64,000 bases of DNA from Alkalibacterium sp. (lineage in GTDB: Bacteria; Bacillota; Bacilli; Lactobacillales; Carnobacteriaceae_A), in the NCBI GenBank assembly GCA_007692455.1, contig RECC01000036.1, positions 248,001 through 312,000 on the forward strand, given 5' to 3'. Every line of letters starts with the position of its first letter. Position 1 is the first letter of the stretch. The notes beneath the pieces were generated by a model. That model ran no database searches, was not told the DNA's origin, and was given only the letters and a program-made list of their open reading frames with translations. Position numbers and translations under genes: made by a program. Positions 51,610 through 61,109 of this stretch are shown in pieces.

Positions 51610-53361
51610 ATGGGGATATTCAAGAGACTGAGCTGGTTTTTCAAGCAGGAAAAAAAATCCTACATGATAGGGGTAGCCGGGTTATTAATTGTAGCTGTTC
51701 TTCAGCTGATTCCGCCGAGGATTATAGGAATAGTAGTGGATGAGATAGACACCAACACTATAACTCAGGAATCGCTGACTTTTTGGCTGCTTATATTAGC
51801 CTCGACGGCGGTATTTCAATATGTTCTGCGTTATATGTGGCGGGTACGCATTTGGGGAAATGCCGCGAAGCTGGAGCAAATTGTGAGAAAACAGTTGTAC
51901 GATCATTTTACAAATATGGATAATCAATTTTTTCAGAAGTACCGTACAGGAGATTTGATGGCTCATGCCACTAATGACTTAAGAGGTCTGCGTATGGTAG
52001 CGGGTGGAGGAATTCTCACTATGGCAGACGCTTTAAGTGTCGGTTTAACTACGCTTTTGGCCATGGTATTCATTGTTGACTGGAGATTGACCTTACTTGC
52101 CATCATACCTCTGCCATTTCTGGCGCTGGCCTCACGGGTGCTCGGACGGAAACTTCATCTACGCTTCAGAGATGCACAGGCAGCTTTTTCACAGTTGAAT
52201 GATAAAGTTCAGGAGAGTATTCAGGGGATTAAAGTCATTAAGACGTTTGGTCAGGAAAAAGAGGACATAGAAGAATTTTCTGTACAGACAGACAATGTGG
52301 TGCTGAAAAATAAATCAGTTTATAAAATAGATTCGCTTTTCGATCCGACCATCACTTTTATCATGGGAATTTCGTATTTCCTGACTATACTGGTGGGGGG
52401 CTTATTAATCAGCGGTAATGAAATATCAATCGGGGATTTCGTCACCTTTATCAACTATATAGGGATGCTTGTCTGGCCAATGTTTGCCATCGGACGTTTA
52501 TTTAACATCATTGAACGTGGGTCTGCGAGCTATGACAGAATAGAGAACTTGCTGAACGAAGACACTTCAATTGAAGAACGTCAGGGAGCAATTGACGCCC
52601 CAATCTCAGGAGAGCTGAACTATGCGGTCGATTCATTCCGCTACCCTGATGACAATACGGAAGCGCTCAATTCAATTCATTTCAAACTTGAAGCAGGTGG
52701 AACGCTAGGAATTGTAGGGAAGACAGGAGCTGGAAAAACCACGATTCTAAAACTGCTCTTGAGAGAATACGATGATTACAAAGGGAAGATTGAGTATGGA
52801 AGATATGATATACGTGATTATACACTGGATGCTTTATTGAAGCATGTAGGGTATGTGCCTCAGGACAATTACCTATTTTCCAATACTATAAGAGAGAATA
52901 TTCGCTTTGCCGATCCGTCCTTATCACAGGAGGCAGTGGAGGCGGCGGCTAAACTTGCCGATATTCATGCCGATATCGTCGATTTGCCGGAAGGGTATGA
53001 TACAGAAGTCGGTGAACGCGGTGTGTCCTTATCAGGTGGCCAGAAACAGCGTATATCGATTGCCAGAGCTATTTTAATCAATCCGGAATTAATGATTTTG
53101 GACGATTCACTTTCTGCAGTTGATGCAAAAACTGAAGAGAGCATCTTATCGGGACTTAAAAAAATAAGAACGGGACAGACTACAATCATAGCAGCCCACC
53201 GAATCAGCTCAGTCATGCACGCTGAAGAAATAATTGTTATAGATAGTGGGAAGATTGTGGAAAGAGGCACGCATAACACACTGCTCGCAATAGATGGCTG
53301 GTATAAAGACATGTTTGAGCAGCAGCAGCTTGAAAGAAAAATTGAAGGGGGAGATGAATAA
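51610..53361 (+). CDS. Heterodimeric ABC exporter subunit with degenerate Walker B (D for E)
   Basis: TM domain then GIVGKTGAGKTTILKLL, LSGGQKQRISIARAI, LMILDDSLSAVD. Confidence 0.92.
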   Translation: MGIFKRLSWFFKQEKKSYMIGVAGLLIVAVLQLIPPRIIGIVVDEIDTNTITQESLTFWLLILASTAVFQYVLRYMWRVRIWGNAAKLEQIVRKQLYDHFTNMDNQFFQKYRTGDLMAHATNDLRGLRMVAGGGILTMADALSVGLTTLLAMVFIVDWRLTLLAIIPLPFLALASRVLGRKLHLRFRDAQAAFSQLNDKVQESIQGIKVIKTFGQEKEDIEEFSVQTDNVVLKNKSVYKIDSLFDPTITFIMGISYFLTILVGGLLISGNEISIGDFVTFINYIGMLVWPMFAIGRLFNIIERGSASYDRIENLLNEDTSIEERQGAIDAPISGELNYAVDSFRYPDDNTEALNSIHFKLEAGGTLGIVGKTGAGKTTILKLLLREYDDYKGKIEYGRYDIRDYTLDALLKHVGYVPQDNYLFSNTIRENIRFADPSLSQEAVEAAAKLADIHADIVDLPEGYDTEVGERGVSLSGGQKQRISIARAILINPELMILDDSLSAVDAKTEESILSGLKKIRTGQTTIIAAHRISSVMHAEEIIVIDSGKIVERGTHNTLLAIDGWYKDMFEQQQLERKIEGGDE

Positions 53362-55148
53362 TGGAACAGGAAGAACTGTCTAAAAGACGATCCATTCCTT
53401 TTAAGGAACAAATGACAATCATTAAACGGATTTTGTCTTTTGCATCACCCTATAGAAATCAGTTTATCCTTGCAATATTTTTCAGTATAGCATTGGCTGT
53501 AACCAACGCTGCTCTTCCTAGAATCATTCAGATATTCATAGATGACCACTTAGCTGCCGGAGCAGTTGCACTACAGACTATTCTTTTCTTTGCTGGACTG
53601 CACTTAGGTGTGACCATTTTGAGAATGACAGTATGGTATTTTGAACTGTATATTTTCAATATGGCATCTGAGAAAACAGTTCAAAATATTCGATTTCATC
53701 TGTTTAAGAAACTGCACAATTTGGGAATGCGTTTCTTTGATCAGACATCGACGGGCTGGATTATTACCCGCGCAACAAATGATACAGAAGCAATGAAGGA
53801 TTTCTGGCATGTTTTCCTGACCATTATGCAGGGAGTCTTTGGCGTAGTTATTTCACTCGGCGCCATGTTTTTACTTGATGTGACTGTGACCTTGTGGATT
53901 CTAATTTTTGCACCGGTCCTCCTGCTCGTTATTCGTTTCTATCAAGTGTACAGTTCAAGAACCTACAGAGAAATGAAATCAAAATTAAGTCTTCTGAATA
54001 CTAAGCTGGCTGAAACGATTAACGGCATGTCGGTTATTAAGCAGTTTAGACAGGAAAGACGTCTTCAGAAAGAATTCGAAGAAACGAACAAATCATACTT
54101 TGATTCTCGTTTTTCAATGGTTCGAATCAATGCTCTGTTGTTGAGTCCGGTTATCAACATGCTCTACACCTTATCGGTTGTTCTAATATTGGCCATTTTC
54201 GGTGTTGAAGCGCTGAACAGTCCGATAGAAGTCGGAATCATCTATGCATTCACTTCCTATGCCAATGATTTCTTCCGTCCGCTAACACGTTTAATGGACA
54301 GCTTAAGTCTGTTTCAGGACGGAGTGGTATCCAGTAGTCGGATTTTGACAGTGATGGACAACGAAGAGTATGTACCGGAACAGAAAGACGACGCGAATGC
54401 CAAGGTGAAGGATGGGAAAGTTGAGTTTAAAAATGTTTCCTTCTCTTATGATGGTGAGAATAACGTCTTGAATGACATTTCCTTCACCGTAAACCCTGGA
54501 GAAACGGTTGCTTTAGTTGGCCATACAGGAAGCGGAAAATCATCTATAATTAATGTTCTAATGCGATTCTATGAATTTCAAAAAGGAGAGGTGCTTATTG
54601 ATGGCCAGTCCATCAGAGAGTTTCCTATCAGAGAACTACGACAGCGTACTGGTTTAGTGCTGCAGGATTCCTTCCTTTTTTATGGAACAATCAAAGATAA
54701 TATTCGCTTAATGAACAAGGCGATAACTGATAGGGAAATTATCGAAGCAGCTCGTTTTGTTCAGGCTGATCAGTTTATAGAAGACTTACCAGGGCAATAT
54801 AATGCTCGTGTAGTTGAAAGAGGAGCAAGCTTTTCAAGCGGCCAGAAACAACTGATATCCTTTGCTTCTACAATCGTACGCGATCCAAAGATTCTGATTC
54901 TCGATGAAGCGACAGCCAATATTGATACTGAAACAGAGTCGCTTATTCAGGAAGGTTTGGAACGCATGCGTCAAGGACGAACGACCGTAGCGATTGCACA
55001 CCGACTGTCCACGATTCGGGATGCCAACCAGATTTTAGTATTAGATAAAGGGCATATCGTTGAACGCGGAACACATGATGAGCTGATATCCAGTGGCGGC
55101 TTATATAAAGATATGTACGAACTTCAGAATATAGGGCTTCAAGCATAA
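53361..55148 (+). CDS. Heterodimeric ABC exporter subunit, consensus catalytic Glu
   Basis: ALVGHTGSGKSSIINVLMRFY, FSSGQKQLISFAST, ILILDEATANIDTETE; overlaps preceding gene. Confidence 0.92.
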   Translation: MEQEELSKRRSIPFKEQMTIIKRILSFASPYRNQFILAIFFSIALAVTNAALPRIIQIFIDDHLAAGAVALQTILFFAGLHLGVTILRMTVWYFELYIFNMASEKTVQNIRFHLFKKLHNLGMRFFDQTSTGWIITRATNDTEAMKDFWHVFLTIMQGVFGVVISLGAMFLLDVTVTLWILIFAPVLLLVIRFYQVYSSRTYREMKSKLSLLNTKLAETINGMSVIKQFRQERRLQKEFEETNKSYFDSRFSMVRINALLLSPVINMLYTLSVVLILAIFGVEALNSPIEVGIIYAFTSYANDFFRPLTRLMDSLSLFQDGVVSSSRILTVMDNEEYVPEQKDDANAKVKDGKVEFKNVSFSYDGENNVLNDISFTVNPGETVALVGHTGSGKSSIINVLMRFYEFQKGEVLIDGQSIREFPIRELRQRTGLVLQDSFLFYGTIKDNIRLMNKAITDREIIEAARFVQADQFIEDLPGQYNARVVERGASFSSGQKQLISFASTIVRDPKILILDEATANIDTETESLIQEGLERMRQGRTTVAIAHRLSTIRDANQILVLDKGHIVERGTHDELISSGGLYKDMYELQNIGLQA

Positions 55149-55241
55149 AAAAACTTATCCTTAAGAGATTGCTGCTGTAGGGACTCAGAAAGTCTGACTT
55201 TCTGAGTCCCTACAGTTTTTAATCTCCAGGGATAAGTTTTT
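55149..55241. terminator. Nested bidirectional terminator between convergent ABC operon and plsC
   Basis: Inner 19-bp perfect stem ctgtagggactcagaaagt-ctg-actttctgagtccctacag (55175-55215) inside outer imperfect arms aaaacttatcc...ggataagtttt. Confidence 0.88.
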
Positions 55242-55836
55242 AAATTTCACTGTCCAGGCGGTCAAATTCAGCCTGAATTAGATTGGAATAATGCGCATTA
55301 ATATCATCTACGCCATCAAGTTTGCGTTCAACTGTAAAAGGCTTGCCGAAGCGCACACTGGCTTTTTCGCGTTTGATTAGACTTTTGAATGTATAAGGGC
55401 CTTTATATACAACTGGAATAATCGGTTTCTTGCTCATTTTGGCAATTGTTACGGCACCGCCTTTTAATTCAGTCGAGTGCCTTGTGCCGGTCGGGAAAAT
55501 AACCACACCCAAGTCGGTTTCTTTTAAAATTTTCACAGGGGTCTTGATGGCACTCGGACCGGGCTTGTGACGATCGACTGGAAAAGCGTTCATTTTCTTA
55601 ATCAACCAGTTGAAGACCGGGTATTTAAACAGTTCTTTTTTCGCCATAAAACTAAAATGTTTAGGTGACGCCGCCAGAACAAGAAAGACAGGGTCAATCC
55701 ATGAGCGGTGAGGAGCGATTAGGATATAGTTCTCATTGGCAGGCAGATTTTGTTTTTCCTGAACATCCGGTCTGCCGTTTAGAATCCATACAAGCAGACG
55801 GACAATGAATCGAATAAACGAATAAAACACTAGCAC
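55240..55836 (-). CDS. plsC: 1-acyl-sn-glycerol-3-phosphate acyltransferase
   Basis: APHRSWIDPVFL (HX4D), FPTGTRHS (EGTR-like), PIIPVVYKG. Confidence 0.9.
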   Translation of the reverse strand: MLVFYSFIRFIVRLLVWILNGRPDVQEKQNLPANENYILIAPHRSWIDPVFLVLAASPKHFSFMAKKELFKYPVFNWLIKKMNAFPVDRHKPGPSAIKTPVKILKETDLGVVIFPTGTRHSTELKGGAVTIAKMSKKPIIPVVYKGPYTFKSLIKREKASVRFGKPFTVERKLDGVDDINAHYSNLIQAEFDRLDSEI

Positions 55837-55909
55837 ACACTTCCTTTAGTTATTCTGTTTATAGTATGCTACAGAATCTAAAATAGCGCAACAATTATTT
55901 AGATGTCTG

Positions 55910-55938
55910 TTGCAATATCTGCTTATGTGTAGTATACT
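55910..55938 (+). promoter_or_regulatory. rpsB-tsf promoter
   Basis: TTGCAA-17 nt-TATACT. Confidence 0.7.
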
Positions 55939-55945
55939 TATCTGC

Positions 55946-56045
55946 GGTGCATTAAGCACTAATTTCACACTTCGGTGGATGTCTTGGATGGTGCTCTGTT
56001 GCCATGGAGTGTCCAGACAGTAGAAGCCGTGGGAGGAAAAATACA
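55946..56045 (+). ncRNA. Candidate structured rpsB leader (possible S2 autoregulatory element)
   Basis: gtgc-attaa-gcac hairpin followed by long stem cttc...tgtcttgga.../...tccagaca...gaag before SD of rpsB. Confidence 0.45.
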
Positions 56046-56067
56046 AAACCAAATGGAGGAATGACAA

Positions 56068-56826
56068 ATGGCAGTTGTATCAATGAAACAATTATTAGAA
56101 TCAGGTGTACATTTCGGTCACCAGACAAGACGCTGGAACCCAAAAATGAAGCCTTACATCTTTACAGAAAGAAACGGTATCTACATCATCGACTTGCAGA
56201 AAACTGTTAAGTTGATTGACCAGGCGTATAACTTTGTACGTGATATCGCAGAAGACGGCGGAACAGTATTGTTTGTCGGAACTAAAAAACAAGCTCAGGA
56301 TGCTATCAAAGAAGAAGCACAAAGAGCTGGCGCTTACTACATCAACCACCGTTGGTTGGGTGGAACGTTAACAAACTGGGATACTATCCAGAAGCGTATC
56401 AAGCGTTTGAAACAGATTGAAAAAATGGAAGAAGATGGAACATTTGACGTCCTTCCTAAAAAAGAAGTCGGTATCTTAATTAAAGAACGCGATCGTCTGG
56501 AAAAATTCTTAGGCGGAATCAAAGACATGCCTAAGCGTCCTGACGTATTGTTTGTTGTAGACCCAAGAAAAGAGCACATTGCAGTTAAAGAAGCTCAAAA
56601 ATTGAACATTCCTATTGTGGCTATGGTAGACACAAACTGTGATCCAGATGAAATCGATGTAATCATCCCTTCAAACGACGATGCTATTCGTGCAGTTAAA
56701 CTATTAACTAAAACAATGGCTGATGCTGTTATTGAAGGAAACCAAGGAGAAGAAGGCTTTGAAGAAGAAGCTAAATCTGACTCTTTAGATGAAATCGTAG
56801 AAGTTGTCGAAGGCGACAACGAGTAA
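56068..56826 (+). CDS. rpsB: 30S ribosomal protein S2
   Basis: [44 protein letters not shown]. Confidence 0.99.
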   Translation: MAVVSMKQLLESGVHFGHQTRRWNPKMKPYIFTERNGIYIIDLQKTVKLIDQAYNFVRDIAEDGGTVLFVGTKKQAQDAIKEEAQRAGAYYINHRWLGGTLTNWDTIQKRIKRLKQIEKMEEDGTFDVLPKKEVGILIKERDRLEKFLGGIKDMPKRPDVLFVVDPRKEHIAVKEAQKLNIPIVAMVDTNCDPDEIDVIIPSNDDAIRAVKLLTKTMADAVIEGNQGEEGFEEEAKSDSLDEIVEVVEGDNE

Positions 56827-56872
56827 TTTCATTTAGATTCATTACTTTATTCTACTAAGGAGGAACTAAATA

Positions 56873-57757
56873 GTGGCAAATATTAAAGCAGCTCAAGTTA
56901 AAGAATTACGTGACAAAACAGGCGTAGGAATGATGGACGCTAAAAAAGCACTTGTTGAAACTGACGGAGACATGGATGCAGCCGTTGACTACCTGAGAGA
57001 AAAAGGTGTGTCAAAAGCAGCTAAGAAAGCGGACCGCATCGCAGCTGAAGGATTGGCAAACGTTCATATCGACGGAAACGTTGCAGCGATTGCTGAAATC
57101 AATTCAGAAACTGACTTTGTATCTAAAAATGACAAATTCCAGAATCTGGTTAAAGGCATTACTAAAACTGTTGCAGACAACAACCCTGCATCAGTTGAAG
57201 AAGCATTGACACTGGATATGAATGGCGAAAGCATTCAAGATACAATTACAGAAGCAACTCAGACTATTGGTGAGAAAATCACTTTCCGTCGTTTTGCTGT
57301 TGTTGAAAAAACTGACAACGATGTTTTTGGTGACTACGAGCACATGGGCGGACGCATTACTGTTCTTTCTACTGTTGAAGGAACGGATGATGCTGAAGTG
57401 GCACGTAATGTTTCTATGCACATTGCTGCAATCAATCCTAAATACATTACTCGTGATGAAGTGTCTCAAGAAGTACGCGACCACGAATTGAGTGTGTTGA
57501 CTGAACAGGCAAAAAATGAAGGAAAACCTGCTAATATCGTTGAAAAAATGGTACAGGGCCGTCTAAACAAATGGTTAGCTGAAGTTAGTCTTGTAGATCA
57601 GCCATATGTTAAAGATCCTGATAAAACAGTTGGTGAGTACTTGAAAGAAAAAGGAGCGTCAATGAAATCTTTCATCCGTTATGAAGTTGGAGAAGGAATT
57701 GAGAAACGTTCTGAAGATTTTGCTGCTGAAGTTCAAAGTCAGTTAGGTAAAAAATAA
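56873..57757 (+). CDS. tsf: Translation elongation factor Ts
   Basis: [38 protein letters not shown]. Confidence 0.99.
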   Translation: MANIKAAQVKELRDKTGVGMMDAKKALVETDGDMDAAVDYLREKGVSKAAKKADRIAAEGLANVHIDGNVAAIAEINSETDFVSKNDKFQNLVKGITKTVADNNPASVEEALTLDMNGESIQDTITEATQTIGEKITFRRFAVVEKTDNDVFGDYEHMGGRITVLSTVEGTDDAEVARNVSMHIAAINPKYITRDEVSQEVRDHELSVLTEQAKNEGKPANIVEKMVQGRLNKWLAEVSLVDQPYVKDPDKTVGEYLKEKGASMKSFIRYEVGEGIEKRSEDFAAEVQSQLGKK

Positions 57758-57765
57758 TATTATAA

Positions 57766-57793
57766 AGCGGGGGCTTTTTCCCCGCTTTTTTTA
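57766..57793 (+). terminator. Terminator after tsf
   Basis: aagcggggg-cttt-ttccccgctttttttat. Confidence 0.92.
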
Positions 57794-57898
57794 TAGCAAT
57801 TTTAACCATAGAAGAGTGTAAGAGGCTATATTTTATAATGACCTCAAAGAGGTTGTATGGTAAAATGGTGTCGTATGAATGATGGAGGGAAAATAGTT

Positions 57899-58630
57899 AT
57901 GGAAGAAGCGAAGTATAAGCGTATAGTACTTAAATTAAGTGGAGAAGCGTTAGCAGGTGACACTGGATTTGGTATTCAGCCACCTACCATTCAGGAAATC
58001 TGCCAGGAGATTAAAGATGTTCACGCATTGGGAATTGAAATCGCCATTGTTGTCGGTGGGGGAAATATCTGGCGCGGACATGTAGGAGCAGAAATGGGAA
58101 TGGAACGTTCTCAGGCTGATTATATGGGCATGATTGCGACAATCATGAATGCTCTGGCACTTCAGGACTCTCTGGAGAATGTTGGCGTCCCTACACGTGT
58201 ACAGACTTCAATTGAAATGAGACAAGTAGCTGAACCTTACATCAGAAGAAAGGCCATTAGGCATCTTGAAAAAGGCCGCGTCGTCATTTTTGCCGGCGGT
58301 ACGGGAAGTCCCTATTTCTCAACGGATACGACAGCTGCTCTAAGAGCTGCAGAAATGCATGCGGATGTCATCATGATGGCTAAAAATAATGTTGACGGCG
58401 TCTATTCAGCTGATCCAAAGCTTGATGCCAATGCTGTTAAATACGAAGAATTGACTTACCTGGATATCATCAATAAGTCTCTCCAAGTTATGGACACGAC
58501 TGCGTCATCATTGAGTATGGATAATGATATTCCATTAGTGGTATTCAATCTGAATAAAAAAGGAAACATCAAACGTGTCGCCTTAGGTGATACGATTGGA
58601 ACAACTGTTAGGAGGAAGAATAATGACTGA
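57899..58630 (+). CDS. pyrH: UMP kinase
   Basis: [51 protein letters not shown]. Confidence 0.97.
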   Translation: MEEAKYKRIVLKLSGEALAGDTGFGIQPPTIQEICQEIKDVHALGIEIAIVVGGGNIWRGHVGAEMGMERSQADYMGMIATIMNALALQDSLENVGVPTRVQTSIEMRQVAEPYIRRKAIRHLEKGRVVIFAGGTGSPYFSTDTTAALRAAEMHADVIMMAKNNVDGVYSADPKLDANAVKYEELTYLDIINKSLQVMDTTASSLSMDNDIPLVVFNLNKKGNIKRVALGDTIGTTVRRKNND

Positions 58631-59171
58631 GGCAATTTTAAAAGATACAAAAAGCAGAATGATTAAAGCAGAACAGGCTTATGTAAGAGAATTGGGGAAT
58701 ATCAGAGCAGGAAGAGCAAATCCTAGCCTGTTGAACCGTGTCCACGTTGATTATTACGGTGCGCCAACACCACTTAATCAGCTGGCTCAAATCAGTGTAC
58801 CTGAACCGCGTGTACTTCTAATTACACCGTTTGATAAAACAGCACTGGGCGAAATTGAAAAGGCCATTAACCAGGCAGATTTAGGTATTCCACCTGCAAA
58901 TGACGGCAATGTTATTCGTATGATTGTTCCTGCTTTAACAGAGGAGAGACGTAAAGAAGTGGCCAAGCAAGTTGGCAAGGAAGCAGAAAATGCTAAAATT
59001 TCTGTTAGAAACATTCGTCGTGATGCAATTGATTCAATCAAGAAAGATGAAGAATTGACAAAAGACGATGTTCATTTCTATGAAGAAGAAGTTCAGAAAC
59101 TGACAAATGCCAGTGTGGCAGCGATTGATAAATTGTCAGCAGAGAAAGAGAAAGAAATACTGGAAGGTTAA
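58623..59171 (+). CDS. frr: Ribosome recycling factor
   Basis: [34 protein letters not shown]; overlaps pyrH. Confidence 0.98.
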   Translation: MTEAILKDTKSRMIKAEQAYVRELGNIRAGRANPSLLNRVHVDYYGAPTPLNQLAQISVPEPRVLLITPFDKTALGEIEKAINQADLGIPPANDGNVIRMIVPALTEERRKEVAKQVGKEAENAKISVRNIRRDAIDSIKKDEELTKDDVHFYEEEVQKLTNASVAAIDKLSAEKEKEILEG

Positions 59172-59178
59172 AATAAAT

Positions 59179-59257
59179 AAGGAGAGCAGCCTGTCTTTCT
59201 TTAAGGTCAATCAGCATTTAGATTCCTTAAAGAGGCAAGCCGCTCTCCTTTTTTTAT
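59179..59257. terminator. Large (bidirectional) terminator hairpin between frr and antisense micro-ORF
   Basis: aaggagagcagcctgtctttctttaagg...ccttaaagaggcaagccgctctcctttttttatt; T-rich on both exits. Confidence 0.85.
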
Positions 59258-59347
59258 TTACAGTCTACTGATAATATATTTATTCACCAGTTTAGTGACT
59301 ACTGAAGTCACAACTATACTTAAGATATACTTTCTTAAACGTCTCAT
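59258..59347 (-). CDS. 29-aa cationic hydrophobic micro-peptide (not in ORF track)
   Basis: Minus strand aaggagga SD (59356-59363), ATG 59347, MRRLRKYILSIVVTSVVTKLVNKYIISRL, stop, then terminator; extended -10 TGCTATACT upstream. Confidence 0.55.
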   Translation of the reverse strand: MRRLRKYILSIVVTSVVTKLVNKYIISRL

Positions 59348-59400
59348 ATAAACGTTCCTCCTTAACATAAAATTAACATTTAGAATCGGTTCACACTTAT

Positions 59401-59409
59401 AGTATAGCA
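59401..59409 (-). promoter_or_regulatory. Extended -10 promoter for the antisense micro-ORF
   Basis: Minus strand TGC-TATACT. Confidence 0.5.
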
Positions 59410-59549
59410 AATTAAAAAAGAGACTAAAAACAGAACGATTTAAAATACTTAAAGGCTTTGTAATTTTTATGGTAATTTCTGTCTTTTTTTACTACAATAG
59501 AAGAGATGACTTAATATTAGGAGGGTATGGTGCACGCGCACCTCATATT

Positions 59550-60275
59550 ATGGCCAAGAATCTTGAACTAAATATACCCGATCATGTTGCCATGATTATG
59601 GATGGCAATGGCCGGTGGGCTGAACAGAGAAACAAACCAAGAAAATACGGACACGAAGAAGGCATGGAAGCTGTACGCCGCGTGACTATGCGGGCTAGTG
59701 ACAGAGGAGTCAAGGTACTGACACTTTATGCGTTTTCGACTGAAAACTGGAAACGTCCTCCCCAGGAAGTTCATTTTCTGATGCAGCTGCCGATACGCTT
59801 TTTTGACAAGTTTGTGCCTGAGCTACAGGAACGAAATGTAAAAGTTAATATGATTGGTTTTGAAGAGAATGTTCCTTCCTCAACTAAAAAAGCAATTAAG
59901 AAGGCAATGGATGAGACTAAAGACAACACTGGTATGGTTTTGAATTTTGCTTTCAATTACGGCAGTCGATCTGAAATTGTTCACGCCACTAAAGCTATCA
60001 GTAAAAAGGTTCTAGAAGGCAGCCTCAAACCAGATGATATAACTGAACAGACTGTAGAAGACTATCTTTTTACTCAGACTATAACACCTTATCAGAATGT
60101 AGATTTACTTATTCGAAGCAGCGGAGAACAGCGGTTGAGCAATTTTCTCCTCTGGCAGAATGCTTACAGTGAGTTTTATTTTTCAGACTTGTTGTGGCCC
60201 GAATTTGACGGTGATGTGCTGGATGAAGCGCTTCTAAGTTATAAAAACAGAAAGCGTCGATACGGGGCGCTGTAA
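59550..60275 (+). CDS. uppS: Isoprenyl (undecaprenyl diphosphate) synthase
   Basis: IPDHVAMIMDGNGRWAEQRNKPRKYGHEEGMEAV; LTLYAFSTENWKRP; IRSSGEQRLSNFLLWQNAYSEFYF. Confidence 0.95.
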   Translation: MAKNLELNIPDHVAMIMDGNGRWAEQRNKPRKYGHEEGMEAVRRVTMRASDRGVKVLTLYAFSTENWKRPPQEVHFLMQLPIRFFDKFVPELQERNVKVNMIGFEENVPSSTKKAIKKAMDETKDNTGMVLNFAFNYGSRSEIVHATKAISKKVLEGSLKPDDITEQTVEDYLFTQTITPYQNVDLLIRSSGEQRLSNFLLWQNAYSEFYFSDLLWPEFDGDVLDEALLSYKNRKRRYGAL

Positions 60276-60302
60276 TTAATTGATGAAAGTTGAGGAAACT
60301 TT

Positions 60303-61082
60303 ATGTTTAAACGAGTTGCAACTGCTGTAATTGCTTTACTGTTTTTTATACCTATTATGTGGTTTGGCTCATGGCCACTGGAATTACTCATGGCAGTACT
60401 GGCAATTCTAGCTCAAATGGAATTTATCCAAATGAAAAAATTAAAACTGAACTCCTTCCCGGCAATTATCAGCAGTCTGGGAGTAGCTGGCCTCATATTT
60501 AGCCAGAGACTGGTATTTATATTCGGGGGTCAGGTTCTCATTAAACTAATCAGCCTGACAGCCATTTCTTTACTGATTTATGCGCTGAATAAACCGGATT
60601 TTAAAATCAGTCACATTGCCTCAATCGTCTATCTCATGACTTATATTGGCATTGGCTTTTACGCCTTTGTTCAATTGAGAGCAACAAGCCTGACCTTTTT
60701 AATACTAATGCTACTAATAATATGGACAACTGATTCAGGTGCATTCCTTGTAGGGCGTAAGATTGGGAAGCGGAAGCTCGCTCCCTCAGTCTCGCCAAAT
60801 AAAACAGTTGAAGGAGCAGTTGGAGGGACGGCAGTCGCAACAATCGTCAGTGCTGTCTATCTATTGTTTTTTCCCTTATACGCTTCTTATTTTCTCACCC
60901 TTCTATTCATGATTGGTCTCTCAATTACCGGCCAGCTGGGTGATTTGATTGAGTCCAAATTGAAGAGGGAGTACAACATTAAAGATTCTGGCAATTTGCT
61001 GCCAGGTCACGGAGGCATACTTGACCGTTTCGACAGCATGCTGCTTGTATTAAACGTTATATTTATAATTGGTGTGCTGTAA
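60303..61082 (+). CDS. cdsA: Phosphatidate cytidylyltransferase
   Basis: GKRKLAPSVSPNKTVEGAVGG; GDLIESKLKREYNIKDSGNLLPGHGGILDRFDSML. Confidence 0.96.
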   Translation: MFKRVATAVIALLFFIPIMWFGSWPLELLMAVLAILAQMEFIQMKKLKLNSFPAIISSLGVAGLIFSQRLVFIFGGQVLIKLISLTAISLLIYALNKPDFKISHIASIVYLMTYIGIGFYAFVQLRATSLTFLILMLLIIWTTDSGAFLVGRKIGKRKLAPSVSPNKTVEGAVGGTAVATIVSAVYLLFFPLYASYFLTLLFMIGLSITGQLGDLIESKLKREYNIKDSGNLLPGHGGILDRFDSMLLVLNVIFIIGVL

Positions 61083-61109
61083 GAAAAGTACGCATGAAGG
61101 AGTCTTATT

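Noticed and set aside
52965-53411. 148-aa minus ORF across the ABC subunit junction
   Set aside because: Antisense to conserved ABC motifs, Ser-rich shadow ORF.
59469-59549. N-terminal extension of UppS (track ORF starts at 59469)
   Set aside because: Extension MVISVFFYYNRRDDLILGGYGARAPHI overlaps the predicted promoter/SD region; conserved homology starts at MAKNLEL (59550).
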